Both the position numbers and the translations under genes were made by a program. The notes beneath the pieces were generated by a model. That model searched no databases. It saw only the letters and a program-made list of their open reading frames with translations, and had not been told where the DNA came from. Below, piece after piece: positions 16,120 through 24,359 of a DNA stretch of 64,000 nt (positions are counted from its first letter, which is position 1; every line of letters starts with the position of its first letter). The DNA comes from Microbacterium proteolyticum (GTDB lineage: Bacteria; Actinomycetota; Actinomycetes; Actinomycetales; Microbacteriaceae). Location of the stretch: contig NZ_JAUSZZ010000001.1 of the NCBI RefSeq assembly GCF_030818075.1, positions 1,860,001 through 1,924,000 on the forward strand. Direction: 5' to 3'.

Positions 16120-17619
16120 ATGACCGCACTCTCCCGCGCCATCGCGCGGCCCACCCCCGTCGCCGGGTTCGGCGAACGCTCCCCGCTGCACGGGCTGGAA
16201 CGCCGTCGCATCGGCATCGTCGACCTCGCCGCACAGTCGGTGGCGGCGGTCGCCCCCGCGGCGGCGGCCACCACCGTGGTGCTGCTGGTGGCCGGCGTCG
16301 CCCCCGGCATGACCGTGGCGGCGATCGTCGCGGCGGCGGTGCTCAGCCTCGCGGTCGCGCGAACCGTCGCCCAGTTCGCGCGGCGTTTCGCCGCGGCGGG
16401 GGGCGTCTACACCTACGCCGCTCGGGGTCTCGGCACACGCGCGGGTCTGGGAGCGGGCGCCGCGATCGTCACCGGCTACGCCGCCGTGGCGATGTTCGCG
16501 CTGGTCGGCGGCGCCTACTACGCGACGTACCTCCTCGCCGGGCTCTGGCCGGGCCTGAATCGCCCGCTCGCGGCCGCCGGGGCCATCTTCGTACAAACGG
16601 CGATCGTCGCGTTCGTGCTCGTGCGCGGCATCCACGTGTCGGCACGGGTCGCGCTCGTCGTCGAGGCGCTCTCGGTCGCGCTGATCGTGGTGCTGCTCAC
16701 CGTGCTGCTCGTGCACGTCGGACCGATCGACATCCAGGTCGTCTTCGCCGTCCCCACGACCGGTGGTGAGATCCTCGCCATGGCCGCCGGCGCGGTGATC
16801 GCGGTGACGGCGTTCGTCGGCTTCGAGTCGGCGACCACCCTGGGGGTCGAAGCCGTGTCGCCGCTGCGCAACGTCCCCCGCGCGATCACCGGCACAGTGA
16901 TCATCTCGGGGGCGCTGTACGTGCTGGCGGCCGTCACCCAGGTGGCGGGCTTCGACGCGCTCGGCGCCGACCTCGCCGCGAGCGCGTCACCCGTGAACGA
17001 TCTCGCCACCGCTCACGGTCTGGGCGGGTGGGCCGTCGTCGCCGATGTGGGCATCGCCGCGTCGTTCGTGGCGTGCGCCATCGGGTCGACGACCGCGCTC
17101 GTACGCGTGCTGTTCGCGCTGAGCCGCGACGGGGTGCTGCCCGCGCGCATCGGCCGGACGCACCCGCGCTTCGGGACGCCCGCCACAGCCGTCGCGGTCG
17201 CGCTCCCGGTGATCGCCGTCATCCCCGTGCTGCTGATCGGCGGCGGTGCCGATATGCGTGACGCGATGCACGTGACGCTGTCGGTCGGAGCAGCCGGATA
17301 CATCGTCGCGTACATCCTCGTCTGCGTCGCGGCGCCCGTCTTCCTGCATCGCATCGGCGAATCGACGCTCGGCCCCACGGTCGTCTCCGCGCTCGCGGCC
17401 GCCGCCCTGACCGCGGCGCTGGTGGCGTTCTTCATCGACGACACCGCGAGCGGCGGGAGCAGTCTGGCCGTGGTCGGGGCTCTCGCCGTCGTGCTCGTGG
17501 GAGTCGTGATCGTGCTCCGCCGCCGGCACGGTCCCGGCTCGATCGGCGCGTACGACGAGCCGATCGCGGCCCAGGTGCTCGGGGGCGTCCCCTCGCCGAG
17601 GCCCCCGCACGATGGGTGA
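16120..17619 (+). CDS. APC-family permease
   Basis: A 499-residue APC-superfamily transporter with about 12-14 predicted helices. The helix 1 region begins IVDLAAQSVAAVAPAAAATT, and GFESATTLGVEAVSPLRNVPRAI near residue 236 is the conserved helix 6-7 loop. ATG 16120 has GGAG at 16111. Its sequence differs from the 14444-15919 permease, so this is not a recent duplicate. The regulator gene overlaps its 3' end by 8 bp. Substrate is unknown; context favours an amine or amino acid. Confidence 0.88.
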   Translation: MTALSRAIARPTPVAGFGERSPLHGLERRRIGIVDLAAQSVAAVAPAAAATTVVLLVAGVAPGMTVAAIVAAAVLSLAVARTVAQFARRFAAAGGVYTYAARGLGTRAGLGAGAAIVTGYAAVAMFALVGGAYYATYLLAGLWPGLNRPLAAAGAIFVQTAIVAFVLVRGIHVSARVALVVEALSVALIVVLLTVLLVHVGPIDIQVVFAVPTTGGEILAMAAGAVIAVTAFVGFESATTLGVEAVSPLRNVPRAITGTVIISGALYVLAAVTQVAGFDALGADLAASASPVNDLATAHGLGGWAVVADVGIAASFVACAIGSTTALVRVLFALSRDGVLPARIGRTHPRFGTPATAVAVALPVIAVIPVLLIGGGADMRDAMHVTLSVGAAGYIVAYILVCVAAPVFLHRIGESTLGPTVVSALAAAALTAALVAFFIDDTASGGSSLAVVGALAVVLVGVVIVLRRRHGPGSIGAYDEPIAAQVLGGVPSPRPPHDG

Positions 17620-18316
17620 GGGCGGGGGACCCGCGCTGACCGCACGACAGCCGGGTGCCGTGCATTCGGCGTTGTCGGTGCTCGAGGCCGTCGCGCACCT
17701 CGGGGCCGGTGTGACGGCGCAGCGCCTCTCGGCGGAACTGGGCCTGCCTCGCGCCACGACGTATCGCCTGCTGAACCTGCTCGTCGAGGACGAATACCTC
17801 GTGCGCACCCCCGATCTGTCGGGCTTCGCGCTCGGCGCGAAGGTCGCCCAGCTCGCTGCGGTGGCCGCCCCGCCGGCGCGACTGTCGTCGGCGGCGCGGG
17901 CCGTGGTCGCCGACGCGCGTCGGCGGGTGCGCGGGGGAGTGCACGTCGTGCTCTTCGTGGAGGGGCGCGTCGTCGTCCTCGACGCCGACCCCGACTTCCC
18001 CCTCTCCGACCACGCCCGCCTGGCACGCGAACCCGAGCGGTATGCGCTGGGTCGCCTCATGCTCGCCGACGACGGCCACGCGCACGGGCCCGCGGTCGAC
18101 ACCGCCCGCGACGACCTCGCCCGCTGGGGGGCGACCCGTCAGAGCGGTGAGGTCACCCCCACCGCCGGGTGCCTGGCCATCCCGCTGCGCGACGGCGCGG
18201 GCGTGCTCGCGGGGGCGGTGGGCTTCTCCGGCCCGCGCCACCGCATCGATGAGCCGGAAGCGGTGCTTTCGGCGCTGGGTCCGACGGCCCGCGAGCTGGG
18301 TCCGCTCGTGGTCTGA
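17612..18316 (+). CDS. IclR-family transcriptional regulator
   Basis: A 234-residue regulator with a winged-helix domain at about residues 15-75 (VTAQRLSAELGLPRATTYRLLNLLVEDEYL) and a C-terminal ligand-binding domain. The effector domain is shorter and more alanine-rich than usual (about 150 residues), but ends with the family-like GCLAIPLRDGAGVLAGAVGFSGP. The ATG lies within the last codons of the permease, so the two are co-translated. It probably controls the permeases and amine oxidase. Confidence 0.85.
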   Translation: MGEGGGPALTARQPGAVHSALSVLEAVAHLGAGVTAQRLSAELGLPRATTYRLLNLLVEDEYLVRTPDLSGFALGAKVAQLAAVAAPPARLSSAARAVVADARRRVRGGVHVVLFVEGRVVVLDADPDFPLSDHARLAREPERYALGRLMLADDGHAHGPAVDTARDDLARWGATRQSGEVTPTAGCLAIPLRDGAGVLAGAVGFSGPRHRIDEPEAVLSALGPTARELGPLVV

Positions 18317-18371
18317 GAGCCCGCTCCGGCCACGGAGGAAGACGGGCCACGGCTTCGGGTAAGCTGTACAC

Positions 18372-18459
18372 GGCTCTCCGCGTGGCGGCATCCAGGCCAA
18401 CTCCCCCAGGACGGAAACGTAGCAAGGGTAACCAGGCTCTACCGGGTGCGCGGAGGGTC
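18372..18459 (+). ncRNA. ffs: Small signal recognition particle RNA (4.5S type)
   Basis: The ends pair as GGCTCTCCGCG (18372-18382) with CGCGGAGGGTC (18449-18459), giving an 11-bp stem with two wobble pairs. The apical SRP domain is clear: CCCAGGACGGAAACGTAGCAAGGGT, here quoted only as CAGGACGGAAACGTAGCA, with a GAAA tetraloop closed by ACG/CGT and the conserved internal loops that bind Ffh. A TTTTTCTTT run (18459-18467) follows, as expected for a terminator. The RNA forms the signal recognition particle with Ffh to target membrane proteins. TACACG or AAGCTGTACA just upstream may belong to its promoter. 18468-18639 holds no gene. Confidence 0.95.
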
Positions 18460-18639
18460 TTTTTCTTTGCCCCGGCGGTGTTCTGCATCAGCCCGTGCCG
18501 TGTGCAGCCGGTCGGGCGACGCGATCGTCGCCACTCCCTCCACACGCGTGATCCGCCCCCGTGCGTGCGTCCGCCGACACGCCCGTCGACACCGCGTTCG
18601 CCGTGCTCGCGCCCTCGAACCGCCCTCTCCGCGCTGGGA

Positions 18640-19686
18640 TCAGCGGGGACGGATCTCGCCGGAGCCGCGTGGGATCAGGTCGACGGGCACGACGACACGG
18701 CGCGGTGACATCCGGGCGACCCCGTCGAGCGTCTCGAAGAGCATCTCGGCGGCGCGGATGCCGATCTCCTGCGGGCGCTGGGCGATCACGCTGATGCCCG
18801 GCTCCATCAGGTCGGCCAAGTCGACGTCGTCGAACCCGATGAGGGCGACGTCGTGGTGCCGTCCCAGTCGGCGCAGGGCGTGCACGGCCCCGATCGTGAT
18901 GAGGTTCTGCCCGCTGACGATGGCCGTCGGAGGGGCCGGCAATGCCATGAGTTCCAGCACGGCCCGCTCCGCTGCGGCCTGATCGGTGAGATCGCGGACG
19001 ACGACCGTCGCCGACTCCGGCAGACCGAATTCCGCGATCGCTTCGCGGAAGCCGCGCTCGCGCTCCCGGGCGGTCCAGATGTCGTGCCGGTCCAGAAGGA
19101 GGGCGATGGTGCGATGCCCGTAGCCGAGCACGTGACGCGTGGCGAGCGCGGTTCCGCCGACGTTGTCGGCGTGGACGAGGTCGGCGTCGAGGTCGGCGGG
19201 CTCGCGGTCGATGAAGACCACCGGCATGGTCGCGGGCACCATCTCTCGCAGATAGCCCTGGCTGCCGGCGATGCACGTGAGGATCAGACCGTCGACCTTG
19301 CGGCGCACGAAGGCGCCGACCGCGGCGACCTCGCGGTCCGGGTCGTCGTCGAGGCTCGAGGCGAACACCGCCACGTCGCGGTGGATCGCGAGATCCTCGA
19401 CGGCGCGATGGATGGTCGCCGAGAACGGGTTCGCGACATTTCCCAGCAGCAGGCCCAGCGACTTCGTGCGCGTCATCGTGCGCCGGAGGTTCGCGGCGTG
19501 CGCGTCGGGCTCCCACCGGAGTTCCTCGATGGACGCGCGGATGCGCGCGGCCGTCGCCTTCGCCACGTTGGGCTCGTTGTTGATGACGCGGGAGACCGTC
19601 TTGATCCCGACGCCGGCGTGATGCGCGACGTCGCGGATCGTGACTGAGCCCCCGCGGGCATCGGGTCTGCCTGATAACGGTGTCAT
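18640..19686 (-). CDS. LacI-family repressor of the fructose operon
   Basis: A 348-residue LacI/GalR regulator. The helix-turn-helix VTIRDVAHHAGVGIKTVSRVINNEPNV is at about residues 15-40 and the periplasmic-binding-like sensor domain follows (GLLLGNVANPFSATIHRAVED near 77). It is divergent from the fructose importer genes. Its first six codons, ATG ACA CCG TTA TCA GGC, themselves form an operator-like dyad that matches one in the opposite promoter region, implying autoregulation as well as control of the importer. Confidence 0.93.
   Translation of the reverse strand: MTPLSGRPDARGGSVTIRDVAHHAGVGIKTVSRVINNEPNVAKATAARIRASIEELRWEPDAHAANLRRTMTRTKSLGLLLGNVANPFSATIHRAVEDLAIHRDVAVFASSLDDDPDREVAAVGAFVRRKVDGLILTCIAGSQGYLREMVPATMPVVFIDREPADLDADLVHADNVGGTALATRHVLGYGHRTIALLLDRHDIWTARERERGFREAIAEFGLPESATVVVRDLTDQAAAERAVLELMALPAPPTAIVSGQNLITIGAVHALRRLGRHHDVALIGFDDVDLADLMEPGISVIAQRPQEIGIRAAEMLFETLDGVARMSPRRVVVPVDLIPRGSGEIRPR
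19671..19686. promoter_or_regulatory. LacI-type operator inside the repressor start
   Basis: CTGATAACGGTGTCAT covers the first codons of the repressor gene. Read on the minus strand it is ATGACACCGTTATCAG, which matches the core TGACACCGTTGTCAG at 19751-19765 in 14 of 15 positions. Confidence 0.75.
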
Positions 19687-19748
19687 CGCCCCGCACTCGC
19701 TGGATCAATTAATGGTTGCACCTTATCTGTGACTGCGGTACACCTGTC

Positions 19749-19766
19749 ACTGACACCGTTGTCAGT
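19749..19766. promoter_or_regulatory. LacI-type operator of the fructose operon
   Basis: ACTGACACCGTTGTCAGT has perfect 7-bp arms (ACTGACA and TGTCAGT) around CCGT. It lies 44 bp before the binding-protein start, just downstream of a possible promoter (TTGCAC 19716-19721, 17 bp, TACACC 19739-19744), so a bound repressor would block initiation. The second copy is at 19671-19686. Confidence 0.8.
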
Positions 19767-19809
19767 TCGGTTTCGACAGAGCAGTCTCAAACCACGAAGG
19801 ATCACACCA

Positions 19810-20922
19810 ATGCCGCTGCATTCGAAGTCCCGCGCCCTTCTCGCCGCCGTCGGTCTCGCCGCCGTCGCCGCACTCTCGCTCTCCGGGTGCTCCTCGCCCG
19901 CGGGTTCCGCGACCAGCGCCGAACCCGCCGGCGCCGACGAGCAGGTCGGCGTCACCCTCATCGTCAAGACCACCAGCAACCCCTTCTTCGTCTCGATGGA
20001 GGATGCGGCTCAGGCGGATGCCGAGAAGGCCACCAACGTCAAGCTCACTCTCGCCGCGGGCAAGAAGGACGGCGACACCGACAGCCAGATCCAGGCCATC
20101 GAGAACGCCATCTCGCGCGGCGACAAGGGCATCCTCATCACGCCCAACGGGCCCGCGGTCATCAACGAGATCGAGAAGGCGCGCAACGCCGGTCTGTACG
20201 TCATCGCCCTCGACACCGTGCCCGACCCGGCCGACTCCGTCGACATCACCTTCGCCACCGACAACTTCGCCGCGGGCGAGCTCATCGGCCAGTGGACCGC
20301 CTCCAAGCTCGACGGCAAGGATGCCAACATCGCGATGCTCGATCTCTTCAGCGATCAGATCGTCACCGTCGACACCGCGCGTGACCAGGGCTTCTTGAAG
20401 GGCATGGGCATCGACGTGCCCGACCCCAGCAAGAACGGGTCGGAGGCGCCCTCGGGCAGCTACACCGGCGGCAAGGGCGGCTCCTACACGATCGCCGGTC
20501 ATCAGGCCACGCAGGGTGCGGAAGACGGCGGGCGCTCGGCGATGGAGACGCTGCTGTCGAAGGACCCGAACATCAACGTCGTCTACACGATCAACGAGCC
20601 CGCCGCCTACGGCGCCTACCAGGCGCTGAAGGCCGCGGGCAAGGAGAAGGACGTCATCATCGTCTCGGTCGACGGCGGCTGCACCGGTGTCGGATACGTC
20701 AAGGACGGCATCATCGGCGCCACCGCCCAGCAGTACCCGTCGAAGATGGCGTCGCTCGGCATGGAGGCCATCGCCGAGATCGCCCGCGGCGGCGAGGCCC
20801 CGCAGCCCACGGACGGCCTCGACTTCTTCAGCACCGGCCAGCAGCTCGTCACCGACCAGCCGCAGACGGGTCTGGAAAGCCTCACGTCCGCCGACGCCGC
20901 CAGCACCTGCTGGGGCGAGTGA
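19810..20922 (+). CDS. frcB: Fructose-type ABC transporter, binding lipoprotein
   Basis: A 370-residue periplasmic-binding-protein (ribose/fructose class) lipoprotein. The lipobox SLSGC places the modified cysteine near residue 26. The family start VTLIVKTTSNPFFVSM and the hinge region VDGGCTGVGYVKDGIIGATAQQYP are present. ATG 19810 has GAAGG 9 nt upstream; the frame is open further upstream but contains the promoter region. The downstream permease, single-domain ATPase and PfkB kinase match the frcBCA-frcK arrangement for fructose. Other sugars cannot be excluded. Confidence 0.88.
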   Translation: MPLHSKSRALLAAVGLAAVAALSLSGCSSPAGSATSAEPAGADEQVGVTLIVKTTSNPFFVSMEDAAQADAEKATNVKLTLAAGKKDGDTDSQIQAIENAISRGDKGILITPNGPAVINEIEKARNAGLYVIALDTVPDPADSVDITFATDNFAAGELIGQWTASKLDGKDANIAMLDLFSDQIVTVDTARDQGFLKGMGIDVPDPSKNGSEAPSGSYTGGKGGSYTIAGHQATQGAEDGGRSAMETLLSKDPNINVVYTINEPAAYGAYQALKAAGKEKDVIIVSVDGGCTGVGYVKDGIIGATAQQYPSKMASLGMEAIAEIARGGEAPQPTDGLDFFSTGQQLVTDQPQTGLESLTSADAASTCWGE

Positions 20923-20984
20923 TCCCACGGGGGCGCGCCGCGAGGCGCGCCCCCGACCTCTCACCTGCGATCGGGAAGACCCTC

Positions 20985-22031
20985 ATGTCACAAACGCCGA
21001 CCCCCCAGACCTCTCCGCCGACATCCGCGCTGCACCTCGCTGACGAGTTCATCGCCCGCCAGACGCCCATGCAGCGCGTGCGCAACATCCTCTACCGCTA
21101 CCCGGCGATCAGCCCGGCCATCGTCCTCGTCGTCGCCGTCATCGTCTTCGGCATCATCAATCCGCGATTCCTCGCGCCGGCCAACCTCTCGCTCATCACG
21201 CAGCAGGTCGCCGTCATCGGCACCCTCGGCGTCGCGCAAACCCTCGTCATCCTCACCGCGGGCATCGACCTGTCGGTCGGGGCGGCCATGATCCTCAGCT
21301 CGGTCGTGATGGGCAACGCCGCCGCCGGTCTCGGCGTCCCGGGACCCCTCGCCCTCGTGATCGGTCTGATCGCCGGGGTCCTGACCGGGCTGATCAATGG
21401 CATCCTGGTGACCCGGCTGAACCTGCCCCCGTTCATCGTGACGCTGGGCACGCTCAGCATCTTCACCGCCGTCCTGCTGCTGCTCTCCAACGGTGCGACC
21501 GTGCAGGGCAGGGACCTGCCCGAGATCCTCACCTTCACGGGCACCACGTTCCACATCGGCGTCGACGTCACCTTCGGCGTGTTCCTGATGATCGTGGTCT
21601 ACGCCGTCGTCTCGTACGCGCTCGGCCGCACCGCCTGGGGACGCCACGTCTACGCCGTCGGCGACGACAAAGAGGCGGCCCGACTCAGCGGCATCCGGGT
21701 CAACCGCGTCCTGCTCAGCGTGTACCTCACGGCGGGCGCCATCGTGGCCGTCGCCGCCTGGATCCAGATCGGCCGTGACTTCGGCTCCAGCCCCAACGCC
21801 GCCGTCGACGCCAACCTCAACGCGATCACCGCCGTCGTGATCGGCGGGATCAGCCTCTTCGGTGGGCGCGGCAACGTCTGGGGCACCCTCCTCGGTGCGC
21901 TCATCGTCGGCGTGTTCCGCAACGGCCTCGCGCTCGCGGGTCTCGACGTGCTCTACCAGACCCTCGCCGTCGGCATCCTCGTGATCGTCGCCGTCTCGAT
22001 CGACCAGTGGATTCGGAAGGTTCGCAAGTGA
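20985..22031 (+). CDS. frcC: Fructose-type ABC transporter, permease
   Basis: A 348-residue BPD-transp-2 permease with about 8-10 helices. The signature TLVILTAGIDLSVGAAM is at about residues 86-102 and GGISLFGGRGNVWGTLLGALI near 287. It is homodimeric in this transporter class, so one permease gene is expected. Its stop overlaps the ATPase GTG start. The spacing of 62 bp after the binding protein gene is usual. Confidence 0.9.
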   Translation: MSQTPTPQTSPPTSALHLADEFIARQTPMQRVRNILYRYPAISPAIVLVVAVIVFGIINPRFLAPANLSLITQQVAVIGTLGVAQTLVILTAGIDLSVGAAMILSSVVMGNAAAGLGVPGPLALVIGLIAGVLTGLINGILVTRLNLPPFIVTLGTLSIFTAVLLLLSNGATVQGRDLPEILTFTGTTFHIGVDVTFGVFLMIVVYAVVSYALGRTAWGRHVYAVGDDKEAARLSGIRVNRVLLSVYLTAGAIVAVAAWIQIGRDFGSSPNAAVDANLNAITAVVIGGISLFGGRGNVWGTLLGALIVGVFRNGLALAGLDVLYQTLAVGILVIVAVSIDQWIRKVRK

Positions 22032-22807
22032 ACGCCGCAGCAACCGACACGCGCACGCCCGTCCTCTCGGCCAAGCGCCTCGTCAAGACCTACGGACACG
22101 TCGTCGGGCTCGACGGCGTCAGCCTCGACCTGTACCCCGGCGAGGTGCTCGCCATCATCGGCGACAACGGTGCGGGCAAGACCACGCTCATCAAGTGCCT
22201 CACGGGGGCGGAGATCCCCGACGGGGGCGAGCTGAGCCTCGACGGCAAGCCCGTGCAGTTCCGCCGGCCCCAGGACGCGCGGGATGCCGGGATCGAGACG
22301 GTCTACCAATCGCTCGCGGTCTCGCCCGCGCTCGATGTGGCGGCCAACATGTACCTCGGTCGTGAGATCCGCCGCCCCGGCCCGCTCGGAACGGTCTTCC
22401 GCATGCTCGACACCAAGACCATGCGCAAGAACGCCCGTGCCGAGCTCACGCGTCTGGGCATCTCGACCCTGCAGGACGTCACGGTCGCCATCGAGAACCT
22501 CTCCGGCGGCCAGCGACAGGCCGTCGCGGTGGCGCGCGCCGCCGCCTTCGGCTCGAAGGTCGTCGTCCTCGACGAGCCGACCGCCGCCCTCGGCGTGCGC
22601 GAGTCGAATCAGGTGCTCGAGCTCATCAAGCGCCTGCGCGACAACGGCGTTCCCGTCATCCTGATCAGTCACAACATGCCGCACGTGTTCGAGGTGGCCG
22701 ACCGCATCCACATCCAGCGTCTGGGCAAGCGGGCCGGCACGATCACCCCGCAGTCGCACACCATGAGCGAGGCCGTCGCCATCATGACGGGCGCGCAGAC
22801 GCTGTGA
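22028..22807 (+). CDS. frcA: Fructose-type ABC transporter, ATPase
   Basis: A 259-residue single-domain ATPase. Walker A is GDNGAGKTT (about residues 45-53), the signature is LSGGQRQAVAVARA (about 158-171) and Walker B is VVVLDEPTAALG (about 178-189). Related sugar importers such as RbsA and XylG have two fused ATPase domains; the single-domain form is characteristic of FrcA. GTG 22028 overlaps the permease stop; the upstream in-frame GTG 22007 lies within the permease gene and is less likely. Confidence 0.92.
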   Translation: MNAAATDTRTPVLSAKRLVKTYGHVVGLDGVSLDLYPGEVLAIIGDNGAGKTTLIKCLTGAEIPDGGELSLDGKPVQFRRPQDARDAGIETVYQSLAVSPALDVAANMYLGREIRRPGPLGTVFRMLDTKTMRKNARAELTRLGISTLQDVTVAIENLSGGQRQAVAVARAAAFGSKVVVLDEPTAALGVRESNQVLELIKRLRDNGVPVILISHNMPHVFEVADRIHIQRLGKRAGTITPQSHTMSEAVAIMTGAQTL

Positions 22808-23103
22808 GCGCGAAGTACCTGTACGCGGAGTTCCGGGCGCAGCCCGGGCACGCAGACGCGCTCGCCGCGTTGGTCGCGGGGTACGGAAGCGATGTGTCGG
22901 GGGAGTCGGGCAACCTCCGCTTCGATGCGCACCGCGTGAGCGAGGACCGCGACCGCTTCTTCGTGTACGAGCAGTACGTCGACGAGGCGGCCTTCCAGGC
23001 GCACCTGGCGACACCGCACTGCGCCGCGTTCAACGAGGCGATCGCCCCGCTCGTCGCGGGGGGCGGCTCGACGCTCACATGGCTGGACCCGGTGACGCCG
23101 TGA
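22804..23103 (+). CDS. ABM-domain protein, putative quinol monooxygenase
   Basis: A 99-residue ferredoxin-like protein of the antibiotic biosynthesis monooxygenase superfamily. The pattern YLYAEFRAQPGHADALAALV at the start, then FFVYEQYVDEAAFQAHLATPHCAAF, is typical. Its GTG overlaps the ATPase stop and its stop overlaps the kinase start, so it is coupled into the fructose operon. Proteins of this family sit in several sugar operons, where their role is unproven. Confidence 0.8.
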   Translation: MSAKYLYAEFRAQPGHADALAALVAGYGSDVSGESGNLRFDAHRVSEDRDRFFVYEQYVDEAAFQAHLATPHCAAFNEAIAPLVAGGGSTLTWLDPVTP

Positions 23104-24038
23104 GCGGCGTCACCGGGGCGGTCCTCGTCGTCGGCGAATCCCTCATCGACATCGTCGAGGGCGACGGGGACTCACGGTCGTACGTCGGAGGGAGCCCGCT
23201 GAACGTCGCCGTCGGTCTCGCGCGACTCGGCATGACCGTCGACTTCGGCACCGAGTTCGGAGCCGATGACGCCGGCGCCCGCATCGCCGACCGCCTGTCC
23301 CGCGACGGCGTGACGCCCATCCAGACGGCGGCGGGCGCGTGGCCGACCTCCACGGCCCGCGCCCGGATCCGACCCGACGGCTCCGCGTCCTACGTCTTCG
23401 ATCTGGAGTGGCGCTTCGACGCCCCGCCGCGCGCCGACGGGTACGCCATCGTCCACGTCGGATCGGTGGGCGCACTGCGCGAGCCCGGAGCGCACCGCGT
23501 GGTCGAGCTGATCGAGAGCCTGCCGGCCGACGTGCTGGTCACCTTCGATCCCAACGTGCGCCCCGCCCTGCTGGCCTCGTCCGAGCGCACGCGCGCCCTC
23601 GTCGAGCGCTACGCCGCCCGGGCGAACGTCGTGAAGCTCAGCGACGAGGACGCCGAGTGGCTCTACCCCGACGACCCCGCGTCCGCGCCTGAGCGTCTGC
23701 TCGCACGGGGGGCCGGGCTGGTCGTCGTCACGCGCGGCGGCCAGGGCAGCACGATCCACACACCCGCCGTCGAGCTCCCGGTGCCGTCCTTCCCGGTGGA
23801 GGTCGTCGACACGATCGGGGCCGGCGACTCGTACATGTCGGGCATCATCGCGGCCCTCGTCCGCGGCGTCGGTGTCGCGGGAGCGGCGACCGGGGCCTTC
23901 GACGAATCCGATCTCGCCGAGGTGGGGCGCTTCGCGGCGACCGCGGCCGGCCTCACGGTCAGCCGTGCGGGGGCCGCACCGCCGACCATCGCCGAACTCG
24001 ACGCGGTCCTGCAGCGGCAGAACCTCGTCGCTCCCTGA
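23100..24038 (+). CDS. PfkB-family carbohydrate kinase (probable fructokinase)
   Basis: A 312-residue kinase of the PfkB/ribokinase fold. Signature 1 YVGGSPLNVAVGLARLG is at about residues 27-43 and signature 2 DTIGAGDSYMSGII, with the catalytic aspartate in GAGD, at about 237-250. GTG 23100 overlaps the preceding stop (GTGA); ATG 23079 is a possible alternative. As the last gene of the importer operon it probably phosphorylates the imported fructose. Confidence 0.9.
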   Translation: MSGVTGAVLVVGESLIDIVEGDGDSRSYVGGSPLNVAVGLARLGMTVDFGTEFGADDAGARIADRLSRDGVTPIQTAAGAWPTSTARARIRPDGSASYVFDLEWRFDAPPRADGYAIVHVGSVGALREPGAHRVVELIESLPADVLVTFDPNVRPALLASSERTRALVERYAARANVVKLSDEDAEWLYPDDPASAPERLLARGAGLVVVTRGGQGSTIHTPAVELPVPSFPVEVVDTIGAGDSYMSGIIAALVRGVGVAGAATGAFDESDLAEVGRFAATAAGLTVSRAGAAPPTIAELDAVLQRQNLVAP

Positions 24039-24040
24039 CC

Positions 24041-24088
24041 CCGCCCGGCGCGACGCTCCCGACCCGAAAGCGTCGTCGCGCCGGGCGG
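24041..24088. terminator. Strong hairpin ending the fructose operon
   Basis: CCGCCCGGCGCGACG (24041-24055) pairs perfectly with CGTCGCGCCGGGCGG (24074-24088), a 15-bp stem with an 18-nt loop starting 3 nt after the kinase stop. There is no T run, so it may be a Rho-assisted or intrinsic GC-type terminator. The following 24089-24340 holds no gene. Confidence 0.75.
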
Positions 24089-24347
24089 AACCACGTCGCT
24101 CGTTCATCGAGGGATGCCGCGTCGCCCGCAGGACGTGCAGTCCGGCGGCGAGGAGGTCGACGCATGTCACGTGCACACGCGGGTCGCGGTCGAGGTCGCG
24201 GCCGGTCCGGTGCAGGCCCGTCCGACCCCGGTCGGGGACGGTGGGTGCGGGCGGAGCCGTCGCGACAGTCATAGTGGTGGGACCAGACGCGGCGCTTGCG
24301 TTGACTCGACCTCGAAGCAACGCCGGTGCGATGTCCGGGGTCCGCAA

Positions 24348-24353
24348 TAGGCT
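24348..24353 (+). promoter_or_regulatory. -10 box of a leaderless promoter for pta
   Basis: TAGGCT ends 6 nt before the GTG start at 24360, which places transcription at or next to the start codon. There is no ribosome site. The -35 region is weak. Confidence 0.65.
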
Positions 24354-24359
24354 GATCGG

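Noticed and set aside
14171..16123. 650-codon plus-strand frame over the APC permease
   Set aside because: Charged, repetitive antisense shadow of a conserved permease.
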